From positions 1-40,909 of the forward strand of contig NZ_JARSBP010000017.1 in the NCBI RefSeq assembly GCF_029623955.1: a DNA stretch of 40,909 nt, given 5' to 3'. Below are positions 24,172 through 33,429 of the stretch, one piece after another. How positions within the stretch are numbered: the first letter of the stretch is position 1; the number at the start of each line of letters is the position of its first letter. This DNA is from Mycobacterium sp. 236(2023). Lineage in GTDB: Bacteria > Actinomycetota > Actinomycetes > Mycobacteriales > Mycobacteriaceae. Below the pieces are notes generated by a model that saw nothing but the letters and a program-made list of their open reading frames with translations, ran no database searches and had not been told where the DNA came from. The position numbers and the translations under genes were made by a program.

Positions 24172-25410
24172 TCAGTCCCAGATCACGTCGAGACGCGGCG
24201 GCGACCGGAACATCGTGCCGGTGATGTAGGGCGGGGGCGCGTCGGGATCCAGTCGCAGTCCCGGCAGCTCGTCGACCAACGCATTGAAGATTTTCAAGCT
24301 TTCCAGCCGTGCCAGGTGCATACCCAGACATACATGGGCACCGTGCGCGAAACCGATGTGCGGCTTCCGATTTCGGAAGATGTCGAAACATTCGGGCTCG
24401 TCCCATCGTGACTCGTCGTGGTTGGCGCTACCCAGACTGAGCATCATCGTCGCGCCTTTGGGGATCTCCACTCCAATGAGTTCGGTGTCGCAGGTGACCT
24501 CTCTCATGAAGTTCAGCAGCGGCGTCTCCCATCGGATCCCCTCCTCGATCGCCTGGGGCAGCAGACTGCGGTCTTCGCGAACTGCATCGAGTTGGTCGGG
24601 ATGCGTCAGGAACGCCAGAGCCAGGCTGGCCGTTGATCGCGAGGTCGTCTCGGCACCCGCGGGCAGCAGGTTCCGCATGAACCCGTAGATCTGCTCGTCG
24701 GACATTTTCACGCCGTTGACCTCGGCACCGGCCAGGATTGACACCATGTCGTCGGTGGGCTTTTTGCGCTTTTCGGCGAGGATCCCGACGAAGTACTCGC
24801 GCATGTCGGCCGACGCCTTCATCGCGGTGTCCATGTCGGCTCGGAAGCCCAGGATGTCGATGGCCAGTCGGTGGAACTGCAGCACGTCGGAGTCGGGAAG
24901 TCCGAGCAGGGCCGCTATCACCCTCACCGGGATCGGCAGGAATACGGCGTCGACGAGATCCGCACGCTTGGCACCTTTGAACTTCGCGATGGTCTTGTCC
25001 ACCAGGGGGCCAACCAAGTCGCTGTCCCAGCGCTTCATGGAAGACCGCGCGAAGGCGAATTCGTGCAGCTTGCGATACACCGCATGCTCAGGTTCTTGCA
25101 TCTCCAGAATGGTCGGCCCTTGCAAAGGGCGCACGATGTCTTCGTAGCAACGCGTGCTGAAGGTGACGTTGTCGGTGAATACCGCCTTGACCGCGTCAAA
25201 AGAGTAGGCGGTGAACGTCGGCGGACCGCCACCTGAATTTCCGATCATGCCCATTTCAGGCCAGCCAGGGTGCACCGGCGCTTGCGCTCGAAGTTCCTTG
25301 AGCAACGGGTATGGCGTTGCGTTGCCGTCGGCACCCATGCCCTCGTTGAATCTGTCCTGAGCATCGCGAATGCTCTGCTCGAGTTCTTCGACGGTCGGTT
25401 GCCCCACCAT
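24172..25410 (-). CDS. Cytochrome P450
   Basis: A complete 412-residue bacterial P450: AGAETT at 251-256 with the canonical acid-threonine pair, ExxR at 290-293, and haem loop FAHGAHVCLG with Cys361. First gene of the operon P450 - DapB-like 4 - DapB-like 3 - SDR. Its promoter region carries the long CAACATACA inverted repeat at 25439-25485. Hydroxylation of the pathway substrate is expected; neither a dedicated ferredoxin nor a reductase lies beside it. Confidence 0.95.
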   Translation of the reverse strand: MVGQPTVEELEQSIRDAQDRFNEGMGADGNATPYPLLKELRAQAPVHPGWPEMGMIGNSGGGPPTFTAYSFDAVKAVFTDNVTFSTRCYEDIVRPLQGPTILEMQEPEHAVYRKLHEFAFARSSMKRWDSDLVGPLVDKTIAKFKGAKRADLVDAVFLPIPVRVIAALLGLPDSDVLQFHRLAIDILGFRADMDTAMKASADMREYFVGILAEKRKKPTDDMVSILAGAEVNGVKMSDEQIYGFMRNLLPAGAETTSRSTASLALAFLTHPDQLDAVREDRSLLPQAIEEGIRWETPLLNFMREVTCDTELIGVEIPKGATMMLSLGSANHDESRWDEPECFDIFRNRKPHIGFAHGAHVCLGMHLARLESLKIFNALVDELPGLRLDPDAPPPYITGTMFRSPPRLDVIWD

Positions 25411-25438
25411 GAAGGCTCCTCACTGTGACAACGGCAGC

Positions 25439-25485
25439 ATCAACATACACCCTGGTGGTTGCAAACCTACATGATGTATGTTGAT
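25439..25485. promoter_or_regulatory. Inverted repeat with 11-bp arms between divergent P450 and DapB-like genes
   Basis: ATCAACATACA (25439-25449) and TGTATGTTGAT (25475-25485) are perfect 11-bp inverted arms 25 nt apart. The right arm also overlaps TACAT-g-ATGTA (25469-25479). CAACATACA recurs at 27742-27750 beside the TetR gene at 27768, which is the likely binding protein. Confidence 0.72.
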
Positions 25486-25531
25486 CGCCTGCACGCATTC
25501 GCACCCCGAAAGCACAACCAGGAGTGATTGA

Positions 25532-26620
25532 TTGGCTATTCGCGCAGTCCAGTGGGCTACTGGGGCCGTCGGCCGAGCCGCCTTGAGGGAGCTGATCGAG
25601 AATCCACGTTTCCAGCTGGCCGGCGTACTCGTTTACGACCCCGACAAGGCGGGCCTGGACGCCGGGCAACTGTGCGGACTGCCCGCGACCACCGGCATCC
25701 TTGCCACCACGGACAAGGACGAAATCGTCGCACTCGGCGCCGACGTCGTCATCCATGCCGCGAGCAAAGCACACGCCGTCGAAACCAACGCCGAGGACAT
25801 CTGCAGGCTCCTCTCCGCAGGGACCAACGTCATCAGCACGACGTCCTACAACCATCTGCCGACCTACGGCGCTGTCACGCAGACCGCGTTCGTCGACGCA
25901 TGCCGGGCGGGGAACTCGCGCTTTCATGCCGCCGGAGAGAACCCAGGCTTCATGTTCGAACGACTCGTCGCCACGGTGACCGGGCTCAGCAAGAACATCG
26001 ATCGCATCGATCTGTACGAGGCCACCGACGTGTCCGGCGTCGACAGCCGACCGATGCTTGTCGACCTGATGGGAATGGGCCGCACTCCGTCCGACGTCAC
26101 GGCCGACTCGCCGATCATCAAGAAACTCGACATGGCCTACCGTCAGGCGCTGAACGCGACCGCCGATGTGCTGGGGATCGAACTCTCCCAGATCGACGTA
26201 TCGGTGGACGCCACCACCCTGCCGCATGACATAACCGTGCGCGCAGGAGTCATCGAGGCAGGAACCGTTGTCGGTCAACGCTTCTCATGGCTCGGTCATT
26301 GGTCGGGCCGTGTGTTGCTGGCCATTCACGAAGAATGGATCCTCACCCGCGACCTGCCTCAGTGGGGTTTGAGCCCTTTGGCCGCTGGACAGAAGGCGCC
26401 GCTGATCCGCGCCGTCATCTCGGGCAATCCCAGTTTCGAGCTTGCGCTCGACGTCGGTGGTGACAACGCAACTCCCGGGGGGCAGCCCACAATGCCAGGA
26501 CACCTGATGATCGCGATGAGCGCCGTACGCGCGATCCCCTACGTCCTGGAGCGACCCGCCGGGATCGTCACGGCTCCGGTGTTCGGTGCCATCCAGCTAG
26601 ATGGAGGCCACGGCGCGTGA
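25532..26620 (+). CDS. DapB-like NAD(P)-binding protein, paralogue 5
   Basis: A 362-residue protein from a TTG at 25532, 7 nt after GGAG. AVQWATGAVGRAALREL is the dinucleotide loop; AGENPGFMFERL and AVRAIPYVLERPAGIVTAP are the other family marks. The terminal motif departs from the NAIP consensus. Divergent from the P450 operon over the operator at 25439, and its last 24 bp overlap the convergent binding-protein-like gene. Confidence 0.9.
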   Translation: MAIRAVQWATGAVGRAALRELIENPRFQLAGVLVYDPDKAGLDAGQLCGLPATTGILATTDKDEIVALGADVVIHAASKAHAVETNAEDICRLLSAGTNVISTTSYNHLPTYGAVTQTAFVDACRAGNSRFHAAGENPGFMFERLVATVTGLSKNIDRIDLYEATDVSGVDSRPMLVDLMGMGRTPSDVTADSPIIKKLDMAYRQALNATADVLGIELSQIDVSVDATTLPHDITVRAGVIEAGTVVGQRFSWLGHWSGRVLLAIHEEWILTRDLPQWGLSPLAAGQKAPLIRAVISGNPSFELALDVGGDNATPGGQPTMPGHLMIAMSAVRAIPYVLERPAGIVTAPVFGAIQLDGGHGA

Positions 26621-27736
26621 GATGTTGTCGCTCGGCGCCGCGTGGAAGACATGTGCGGAACCGTCGGGCAACACGCGTCGGGCCACCAGGTAATCGCTGC
26701 CCAACCAGCCCTGACGGATGTACCTGCCGAACCGAAGGAAGGTGCCCGGTGCCCCACTGGCCGCCGGTATCAGCTTGACCTGCTCGAAGCCTAGCTTCAC
26801 CCCTTCGCCGGTGAGAGGCCGCGCGGCGGCCAGCCCCCGAACGATCACCGTCGCTGCATCGTGGGCCAGCCCCGGCATGGAATGGCCGGGCCGCCTGCCG
26901 TAGCGCGCGGCAAATCGGTCCAAGAAGCGCTGGCCGACCGAGTTCCGTTCGTCGTAGCTGTCGAGCCCGACCCAGCCTGCAAGGTGCCGCTTCCACTCAG
27001 CATTGATGTGCGCCATCTCGAAAGCGGTCGTCGTGTACCGCGGTGGATCCCATCCGGCAGCCAGCAAGGCGTCGGTGAATCCCCACAATCCGTGCCCGAA
27101 GCCCACGTGCACCAGCGCATCCGGCTCCGCAGCGCGCAACAGCTCGACCGCCTGCGCCTTGTCTGCTTCTACCTGGGGAATCGCCACGGTGGTCGCGACC
27201 GTCAAACCAGCCGCGACATAAGCCTTCTCGGCGAATGACAGGTACTCCTTGCCGATCAGCGAGGCTTCGTAGGCAATCGCAATCCGCGATCGACCGTCAC
27301 CGAGCATGACCGCGGCAAGCATCACCGGCTCCTCGGCCATGGAACCGTTGTTGAGCGCAAAGCACCACTCGCCGAGGGCCCCCTCGGACCCCGAAAGCGT
27401 GATGATCGGTGTGCGTGCGGTCGCGTCGACGTGCGCCCGCAGTGGTACCACGTTGTCGGAGATCCATGGACCGAAGATGGCCAGGCATCCCTCGGCGACG
27501 AGCTCGTCGAAGGCATCCTCCACCGCCCTGTAGGTGCCATTGGGAAGCCCGACGACGTTGCGCTGGACGATCTCGACAGGTCGATCGAGCAGCCCCACGG
27601 CGAGCGCCTCATCGATAACGAGATTCATCGCCGCGAGTGTGTCGTTGTCGGTGTCGCCACGCGTTGGATAGTCGTTCAGCAAGCCGACTTTGAGCGGAGC
27701 GACGGAACCATATGCGATGACTTCTTCGTCGGCCAT
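26597..27736 (-). CDS. Periplasmic-binding-protein-like (Peripla_BP_6) protein without signal peptide
   Basis: A 379-residue protein resembling branched-chain amino-acid/amide binding proteins: PLKVGLLNDYPTRGD start strand, RPVEIVQRNVVGLP, CLAIFGPWISDNVVP, TPIITLSGSE, then YEASLIGKEYLSFAE. ATG at 27736 gives no signal peptide or lipobox, and extending upstream does not create one while it runs into the operator. No permease or ATPase genes are nearby. It is therefore more likely a cytosolic ligand sensor like AmiC than a transporter subunit. Divergent from a TetR regulator over the operator at 27741. Confidence 0.85.
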   Translation of the reverse strand: MADEEVIAYGSVAPLKVGLLNDYPTRGDTDNDTLAAMNLVIDEALAVGLLDRPVEIVQRNVVGLPNGTYRAVEDAFDELVAEGCLAIFGPWISDNVVPLRAHVDATARTPIITLSGSEGALGEWCFALNNGSMAEEPVMLAAVMLGDGRSRIAIAYEASLIGKEYLSFAEKAYVAAGLTVATTVAIPQVEADKAQAVELLRAAEPDALVHVGFGHGLWGFTDALLAAGWDPPRYTTTAFEMAHINAEWKRHLAGWVGLDSYDERNSVGQRFLDRFAARYGRRPGHSMPGLAHDAATVIVRGLAAARPLTGEGVKLGFEQVKLIPAASGAPGTFLRFGRYIRQGWLGSDYLVARRVLPDGSAHVFHAAPSDNISRAVASI

Positions 27737-27740
27737 CTTC

Positions 27741-27763
27741 GCAACATACAACATGAATGTTGC
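27741..27763. promoter_or_regulatory. Inverted repeat between binding-protein-like gene and TetR gene
   Basis: GCAACAT-N9-ATGTTGC (27741-27763) with perfect 7-bp arms; an inner AACAT-ga-ATGTT is also symmetric. It shares CAACATACA with 25439-25485. The position directly before both start codons fits autorepression by the TetR protein. Confidence 0.7.
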
Positions 27764-27767
27764 TAAC

Positions 27768-28409
27768 ATGGTCGGCATGGCAAAGCGGGGCGGTACCGAC
27801 GATGAACGCCGGGCCCGCGGCGACCTCACCCGCCGGAACCTCATTGACGCAGGTCGTGAGCTCTTCGTCGCCAGGGGGTATTTCAACACCAGCATCGGAG
27901 ATCTCGTCAAGACTTCGAGCGTGGGCACCCGCGGAGCCTTCTATCACCACTTCAAAGACAAGTCCGAGCTCTTCCGCGCGGTGTTCGAGGAAGTCGAAAG
28001 AGATCTCACGCTGCGGTCACTGGCCTCTCCGCCGCAAGGCGCGGATCCGTGGGAGCAACTGACTCGCGGGCTGCATGGATTCCTGGAGGCGGCGCTGGAA
28101 CCCGAGGTACAGCGCGTCATGCTGCTCGACGGGCCGGTGGTGCTGGGCTGGCAGGCGCTGCGCGCAATCCAGGAAGGCAACAGTATTGCGCTCATCGAGG
28201 AGAAGGTCCGTGAGGCGATCTCCGAAGGCATCATCGACGATCAACCCGTCTACGAACTGACCCACATGCTCGTGGCCGCGCTAGAAGAGGCCTCCCTGCT
28301 CGTGGCGCACGCGTCGGACCCGGCTGACGCTCGTACTCGTGCGTCAGAAGTCCTGGACCGTCTCCTCGTCACGTTTGCTACTCCTCGTCGAAAAGTATTG
28401 CGGCAGTAG
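27768..28409 (+). CDS. TetR-family transcriptional regulator
   Basis: A 213-residue regulator (210 if the ATG at 27777 is used). N-terminal HTH includes TSIGDLVKTSSVGTRGAFYHH and is followed by FKDKSELF, a canonical TetR DNA-binding domain. The C-terminal domain is of the ordinary helical type. It lies between the binding-protein-like gene and the SDR-ALDH-ADH-WS/DGAT operon, with CAACATACA/TGTATGTT elements in both flanking promoters, so it is probably the local repressor. Confidence 0.92.
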   Translation: MVGMAKRGGTDDERRARGDLTRRNLIDAGRELFVARGYFNTSIGDLVKTSSVGTRGAFYHHFKDKSELFRAVFEEVERDLTLRSLASPPQGADPWEQLTRGLHGFLEAALEPEVQRVMLLDGPVVLGWQALRAIQEGNSIALIEEKVREAISEGIIDDQPVYELTHMLVAALEEASLLVAHASDPADARTRASEVLDRLLVTFATPRRKVLRQ

Positions 28410-28451
28410 CGCTTACTTCTCCCTCAGGGCTTTCCGCCAGCCAACCGAAAA

Positions 28452-28478
28452 TGTATGTTTCCATCTTTCGTATATAGT
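28452..28478 (+). promoter_or_regulatory. Probable promoter with TGTATGTT half-site
   Basis: TGTATGTT (28452-28459) repeats the arm of the 25475 operator and overlaps the expected -35 area; TATAGT at 28473-28478 is a good -10 box. It lies 49 nt upstream of the SDR start at 28527. Only a half-site is visible. Confidence 0.45.
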
Positions 28479-28526
28479 CCCTCTAGTTTCTTGATAGCGT
28501 CCCTCTCGATTAGTTTCAGGAGACCA

Positions 28527-29333
28527 ATGCACAACGACACACAGCCCATGACTGAGCCGCCGTTGCGGGTCGCCGTCGTCGGAGGTTCGGCGGGCCTGGG
28601 CCGTTGCATCGGAGTCGGGCTGGCCGAAAAGGGCGCCCAGGTCGCGTTCCTCGCACGACGCTACGACCGTCTGGTCAACGCCGCCAAGGAAGCAGGCAAC
28701 GGTGCGGCGGCCGTCGCATGTGACGTCACCGATACCGCGTCGTGCCAGGCTGCGATGGCCGAAGTCGTGAACACCTTCGGCGGACTCGACGCTCTCGTCT
28801 ACACCACCGGTATGGGCATCCTTTCGCCACTGGCCGACGTCAGTGGCGAACAGTGGGCACAGATGTTCGCCACCAACGTCTCCGGCGCATCGCTCGCCAC
28901 CTCCGCTGCGGCACCACATCTGGCCGCGTCGGGTGGCTCCGCGGTGTACCTGTCGTCGCTCAGCGCCTCCTACACCAACCCTTGGCCCCTGCTGGGCGCC
29001 TACGCGGTGACCAAAGCCGCACTCGACAAGCTGGTCGAGGCGTGGCGGATAGAACATCCCAATATCGGCTTCACCCGCCTGGCCGTGGGCGACAGCTTCG
29101 GCGGGAAGGGTGATTCCCAGACCGAGTTCAACAAGGGCTGGGATCCCGATGCGCTCGAGAAGGCCATCCGGCTGTGGATGGAGAACGGTCAGATGCAAGG
29201 TGGGCTGGTCGACGCCGAGCACCTCACCGACGTCGTGCACTCCGTACTGCAGTGTGGCAAGAGCAGTTTCATCCCATACCTGACTCTGGCGCCCCGCCCT
29301 TCAGAGGCAGTCAAAGTTCTCCGAAACTGGTAA
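28527..29333 (+). CDS. SDR-family oxidoreductase
   Basis: A 268-residue SDR preceded by AGGAGA at 7 nt. Cofactor loop GGSAGLG at 19-25, ARR after strand 2 (NADP-type), TTGMG in place of NAG, Ser143/144, Tyr159 and Lys163 (YAVTK). Similar in layout to the SDR at 15933. It opens an operon with aldehyde dehydrogenase, NDMA-type alcohol dehydrogenase and WS/DGAT. Confidence 0.93.
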   Translation: MHNDTQPMTEPPLRVAVVGGSAGLGRCIGVGLAEKGAQVAFLARRYDRLVNAAKEAGNGAAAVACDVTDTASCQAAMAEVVNTFGGLDALVYTTGMGILSPLADVSGEQWAQMFATNVSGASLATSAAAPHLAASGGSAVYLSSLSASYTNPWPLLGAYAVTKAALDKLVEAWRIEHPNIGFTRLAVGDSFGGKGDSQTEFNKGWDPDALEKAIRLWMENGQMQGGLVDAEHLTDVVHSVLQCGKSSFIPYLTLAPRPSEAVKVLRNW

Positions 29334-29352
29334 TGGACAAGGACACATAAGC

Positions 29353-30822
29353 GTGGCACACGAATCCCGCATGCTCATCGACGGCAAGCTCGTCGAATCC
29401 GAGACAGGCCGGCAGTTCGACAACATCAACCCCGCCACCGAAGAGGTGATGGGTGGCACCGCCGATGGGTCGCGTGCCGACATGGAACGCGCGATCGCCG
29501 CGGCGCGGCGCGCATTCGACGAGACCGATTGGTCGCGCAACGGGGCGGCCAGGGCGTCAGGTCTGCGGCAACTGCAGGCCGCACTGGAGGCAGAAAAAGA
29601 GGACCTGCGGGCGGAGTTGATCGCCGAGGTCGGGTGCCCGCTGCTGAGCACATTCGGTCCGCAACTCGACGTACCGCTCAAAGAAGCATTGAGCTGGCCG
29701 GCGGACATGATCGATCAATTCCCCTGGAAGCGTTCACTTCCCGACAAAGACGCGTTCGGCATGGGTACGCCGGCCACCCGCGAGGTGTGGAAAGAGCCGA
29801 TCGGGGTCGTCGGCGTCATCGCTCCGTGGAACTTCCCCTTCGAGATCATTCTGAACAAGATCGGCCCGATCCTCGCCATGGGCAACACGTGTGTGCTCAA
29901 GCCTGCGCCCGATACCCCGTGGAATGCCACCCGGATCGGCCGGATCATCGCCGAACAGACTGACATCCCGCCTGGCGTTATCAATATCGTGACCTCCTCG
30001 GATCATCTTGTCGGCGAGGTGCTGTCGACCTCTCCCCTGGTCGACATGGTGGCCTTCACCGGGTCCACCGCAACGGGACGACAGGTGATGAAGTCCGCCG
30101 CCGAGACCGTCAAGCCGACCTTCCTCGAGCTCGGCGGCAAGTCCGTGTATCTCGTACTCGACGACGAAGGCGACATCAAGAGCTCGGTCGGTGGAAGCGC
30201 GTTCATCTCGATGCACGCGGGCCAGGGGTGCGCCATGCCCACTCGCCTACTTGTTCCGAACTCCCGGTACGAGGAGGCGGTCGAAATCGTGAAAGTGGCG
30301 ATGGAGAGGAACAAGTACGGCGATCCCACCGATCCGTCGATCCTGCAGGGGCCACAGGTCTCCAAACGACAGCAGGACCGCGTCATGGGATACATCGAGA
30401 AGGGCAAACAGGAAGGGGCCCGGCTCGTCACCGGCGGCAGTATCCCCAAACACCTGCCCAAGGGGTACTTCGTCGAGCCCACGGTGTTCGCCGACGTCGA
30501 CAACCGGATGACCATCGCGCAGGAGGAAATCTTCGGACCCGTGCTGTCTGTCATCGGCTTCGACAACGATGACGATGCCGTGCGCATCGCCAACGACTCG
30601 ATCTACGGGTTGTCCGGGGTCGTCTTCGCCAGCGACCTGGAGCGCGCGAAGAGCGTCGCCGCCCGCATCCGCACCGGCACACTCGGCATCAACGGCGGCC
30701 TGTGGTACGGCGCCGACGCCCCCTTCGGCGGCTATAAACAATCCGGCATCGGTCGCCAGTGCGGTATCGAGGGCCTCGAGATCTTCACCGAAACCAAGAC
30801 AGTGGGGTGGCCGGCATCATGA
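29353..30822 (+). CDS. NAD(P)-dependent aldehyde dehydrogenase
   Basis: A 489-residue ALDH from a GTG at 29353. Asn160 (APWNFPF), general-base Glu259 (LELGGKS) and nucleophile Cys293 (GQGCAMPTR) are all present, with FTGSTATG at 235-242 for cofactor binding. It would oxidise the aldehyde made by the overlapping alcohol dehydrogenase to an acid, the substrate of a CoA ligase such as that at 4823. Stop overlaps the next ATG. Confidence 0.96.
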   Translation: MAHESRMLIDGKLVESETGRQFDNINPATEEVMGGTADGSRADMERAIAAARRAFDETDWSRNGAARASGLRQLQAALEAEKEDLRAELIAEVGCPLLSTFGPQLDVPLKEALSWPADMIDQFPWKRSLPDKDAFGMGTPATREVWKEPIGVVGVIAPWNFPFEIILNKIGPILAMGNTCVLKPAPDTPWNATRIGRIIAEQTDIPPGVINIVTSSDHLVGEVLSTSPLVDMVAFTGSTATGRQVMKSAAETVKPTFLELGGKSVYLVLDDEGDIKSSVGGSAFISMHAGQGCAMPTRLLVPNSRYEEAVEIVKVAMERNKYGDPTDPSILQGPQVSKRQQDRVMGYIEKGKQEGARLVTGGSIPKHLPKGYFVEPTVFADVDNRMTIAQEEIFGPVLSVIGFDNDDDAVRIANDSIYGLSGVVFASDLERAKSVAARIRTGTLGINGGLWYGADAPFGGYKQSGIGRQCGIEGLEIFTETKTVGWPAS

Positions 30823-31982
30823 AGTCCCGGGCAGCAGTGCTACGCGGTGTCGGAATCGACTGGGAAGTCACCGATGTCGACCTTGATCCACCTCATGCCG
30901 GCGAGGTCCTCGTCAAAATGGCCTACGCGGGCATCTGTCACTCCGATGAGCACTTCTACACCGGCGACAGCGTGCCGAGCAAAGACATGGAGGAACTCAT
31001 GCGCGCCTCGGGCGTCACGGTGCCCGAGTGGTTCCCGATGCTCGGCGGGCACGAAGGATCCGGCGTCGTCGAAGAGGTCGGGCCGGAGGTCAAGACGCTC
31101 AAACCTGGTGACCATGTTGCCATTTCGTTCTTCCCCGCGTGCGGAAGCTGCCGGTGGTGCGCTACCGGGCACACCTATCTGTGCGATGTCGGCGCCGATA
31201 TCTACGACAAGGCGATGACGACCGACGGCACCCGGCGGCGCCACCTCGGAGACGAGGATCTGATGGCCATGATGCAGGTGGGGACGTTCTCGGAGTATGT
31301 CGTCGCGTCGGAACGGTCCCTGGTCAAGATCAATGATTGGATTCCGTTGGAAGCGGCATCCCTCGTGTCGTGCGGTGTCACGACGGGGTTCGGATCCGGA
31401 TCGGTGGCTGCCGGGACCGAACCCGGCGACACCGTCGTCGTGATCGGGGTGGGCGGCATCGGGATGAACGCCGTACAGGGGGCGAAAATCGCCGGCGCCA
31501 AACACATCGTCGCGGTCGATCCCAACGAATTCAAACGTCAGATCGCGCCGACGTTCGGCGCCACCCACACCGCCGCCGACGCCGCAAGCGCCGTGGATCT
31601 CGTCAAGGGGATCACCTGGGGTGTCATGGCGGATCGGGTGGTTCTCACTCCAGGCGTCGTTCCCCCGGATCTGGTCCTGGTCGCGATGATGATGCTCAGG
31701 AAGGGCGGCACTTGTGTGCTGACCGGCATGGCGAAAGTCAGCGACATGATGGTTCCGCTGATCCTGCCCGACATGGTCAGTTCCTGTAAGACGCTCAAGG
31801 GCGTCCTTTACGGCGAGATGAACCCCAGAGACGCCATGCCCAAGCTGTTGTCCATGTACGAGGCCGGCACGCTCAAGCTCGACGAGCTCGTCACACAGAA
31901 GTACAAACTCGACGACATCAATGAGGCGATGCGGGATTTGCGGGCGGGCAACAACATTCGCGGAGTCATCGCTTTCGAATAG
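30819..31982 (+). CDS. NDMA-dependent (mycofactocin-type) zinc alcohol dehydrogenase
   Basis: A 387-residue MDR enzyme. Catalytic zinc ligands Cys40, His78 (GGHEG) and Cys185; structural zinc Cys108, 111, 114 and 122; nucleotide loop GVGGIG at 210-215. The long insertion with DIYDKAMTTDGTRRRHLGDEDLMAM, split here, is typical of actinobacterial alcohol dehydrogenases assayed with N,N-dimethyl-4-nitrosoaniline, which keep NAD tightly bound and re-oxidise it via mycofactocin. Cotranslated with the ALDH. Confidence 0.93.
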   Translation: MKSRAAVLRGVGIDWEVTDVDLDPPHAGEVLVKMAYAGICHSDEHFYTGDSVPSKDMEELMRASGVTVPEWFPMLGGHEGSGVVEEVGPEVKTLKPGDHVAISFFPACGSCRWCATGHTYLCDVGADIYDKAMTTDGTRRRHLGDEDLMAMMQVGTFSEYVVASERSLVKINDWIPLEAASLVSCGVTTGFGSGSVAAGTEPGDTVVVIGVGGIGMNAVQGAKIAGAKHIVAVDPNEFKRQIAPTFGATHTAADAASAVDLVKGITWGVMADRVVLTPGVVPPDLVLVAMMMLRKGGTCVLTGMAKVSDMMVPLILPDMVSSCKTLKGVLYGEMNPRDAMPKLLSMYEAGTLKLDELVTQKYKLDDINEAMRDLRAGNNIRGVIAFE

Positions 31983-32011
31983 CGATTGCCAACTGACGAC
32001 GGGAGAGCCTC

Positions 32012-33427
32012 GTGATCCGGCTCAGCGGGTGGGACGCGTCGATGCTCTACTCCGAGACTCCGACCGTCCACATGCACACCCTCAAGGTCGCGATCATCGA
32101 CATGGAAGGTATCGGTCAGCATTACGGCATCGAGGAGTTCCGGCAGGTCGTCGCCGGAAGGCTCTACAAGCTCGACCCGTTTCGGTTTCAGCTCATCGAT
32201 ATCCCGCTGCGGTTCCATCATCCGATGTGGCGCGAAAACGCACAGATCGACCTCGAATACCACGTGCGGTCCGTCCAGGTGGCCGCACCCGGGGGACGCC
32301 GACAGGTCGACGAGGCCGTCGGCGAGATCGCAGGCACACCCCTGGACCGCACCCGCCCGCTGTGGGAGTTGCACCTGCTTGAGGGTCTGGCCGGCAATCG
32401 AGTCGCCGTCGTCGGCAAGGTCCACCATGCACTCGCCGACGGTGTCGCGGCCGCGAACCTACTGGCAAAGGGCATGGACCTCAGTCTGGGCGATGACGAC
32501 GACCCGGATCTGTATCGAGACGAACCGGTTCCGCCGCCCACCGCACTCGTCGCATCAGCCCTACGGGACCATCTACGGCAGATCGCCAGGATTCCGTCGG
32601 CGGTGCGATACACCGCCGACGGGATCAGGAGGGTGCGTGCGAGCAGCAGAGCCCTCTCCCCCGAGCTCGCGTGGCCTTTCACCCCGCCACCATCGTTCAT
32701 CAACCACAAACTGGATGCGAGAAGACGTTTCGCTACCGCGACGTTGTCGTTGAGCGATGTCAAGCACACCGCATCAACGCTGGGTGTGAAGGTCAACGAC
32801 CTCGTTCTGGGGCTGGCCGCAGGTGGTCTGCGCGCGCTGCGTCTGCGCTACGACGACGACGCCGAGCATCCGCTGCTCGCCTCCGTGCCAGTGAGCTTCG
32901 ACATGTCACCAGACCGCTTGTACGGCAATCGTTTCAGCGGCATGCTCGTACCATTGCCCAGTCACATCGCCGACCCCATCGAGCGCTTGAAGGCTGCGCG
33001 TGCGGCAGCGCGAACAGCGAAAGAGAATCACCGGTTGCTCGGACCGGAGCTGATCTGCCGATGGTCGGAGTACCTGCCGCCCGCGCCCGCCGAAGCGCTG
33101 TTCAGATACTTAGGAAATCGGGACAGTCGCAACAAGATCTTCACGCTCCCGATCTCGAACGTCATCGGTCCGCGCAAGCGAGGACGTGTCAACGGACGAG
33201 TCGTCTCCGAACTCTATTCGGTGGGACCGCTCACTGTCGGCAGCGGACTCAACATCACCGTCTGGAGCTACGTGGACCAAATCAGCATCTCGGTGCTCGC
33301 CGATGGGCTCACCGTAGGGGATCCACACGACCTCACCGAAGCCATGGTCGAAGACTTCATTGCGATTCGGCGCGCTGCTGGACTGTCCCCGCACCTCACC
33401 ATGCCTGAAGGAGTCATGGCCCCCTGA
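32012..33427 (+). CDS. Wax ester synthase / diacylglycerol acyltransferase (WS/DGAT)
   Basis: A 471-residue bifunctional acyltransferase from GTG 32012. Active motif HHALADG at 138-144 (HHxxxDG), preceded by PLWELHLLEGL, and the second conserved region NDLVLGLAAGGLR near residue 263. These enzymes esterify acyl-CoA with long-chain alcohols or diacylglycerol at the membrane. In this operon it may trap an alcohol or acyl-CoA intermediate as storage lipid. Convergent with an acyltransferase only 2 bp away. Confidence 0.95.
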   Translation: MIRLSGWDASMLYSETPTVHMHTLKVAIIDMEGIGQHYGIEEFRQVVAGRLYKLDPFRFQLIDIPLRFHHPMWRENAQIDLEYHVRSVQVAAPGGRRQVDEAVGEIAGTPLDRTRPLWELHLLEGLAGNRVAVVGKVHHALADGVAAANLLAKGMDLSLGDDDDPDLYRDEPVPPPTALVASALRDHLRQIARIPSAVRYTADGIRRVRASSRALSPELAWPFTPPPSFINHKLDARRRFATATLSLSDVKHTASTLGVKVNDLVLGLAAGGLRALRLRYDDDAEHPLLASVPVSFDMSPDRLYGNRFSGMLVPLPSHIADPIERLKAARAAARTAKENHRLLGPELICRWSEYLPPAPAEALFRYLGNRDSRNKIFTLPISNVIGPRKRGRVNGRVVSELYSVGPLTVGSGLNITVWSYVDQISISVLADGLTVGDPHDLTEAMVEDFIAIRRAAGLSPHLTMPEGVMAP

Positions 33428-33429
33428 CC

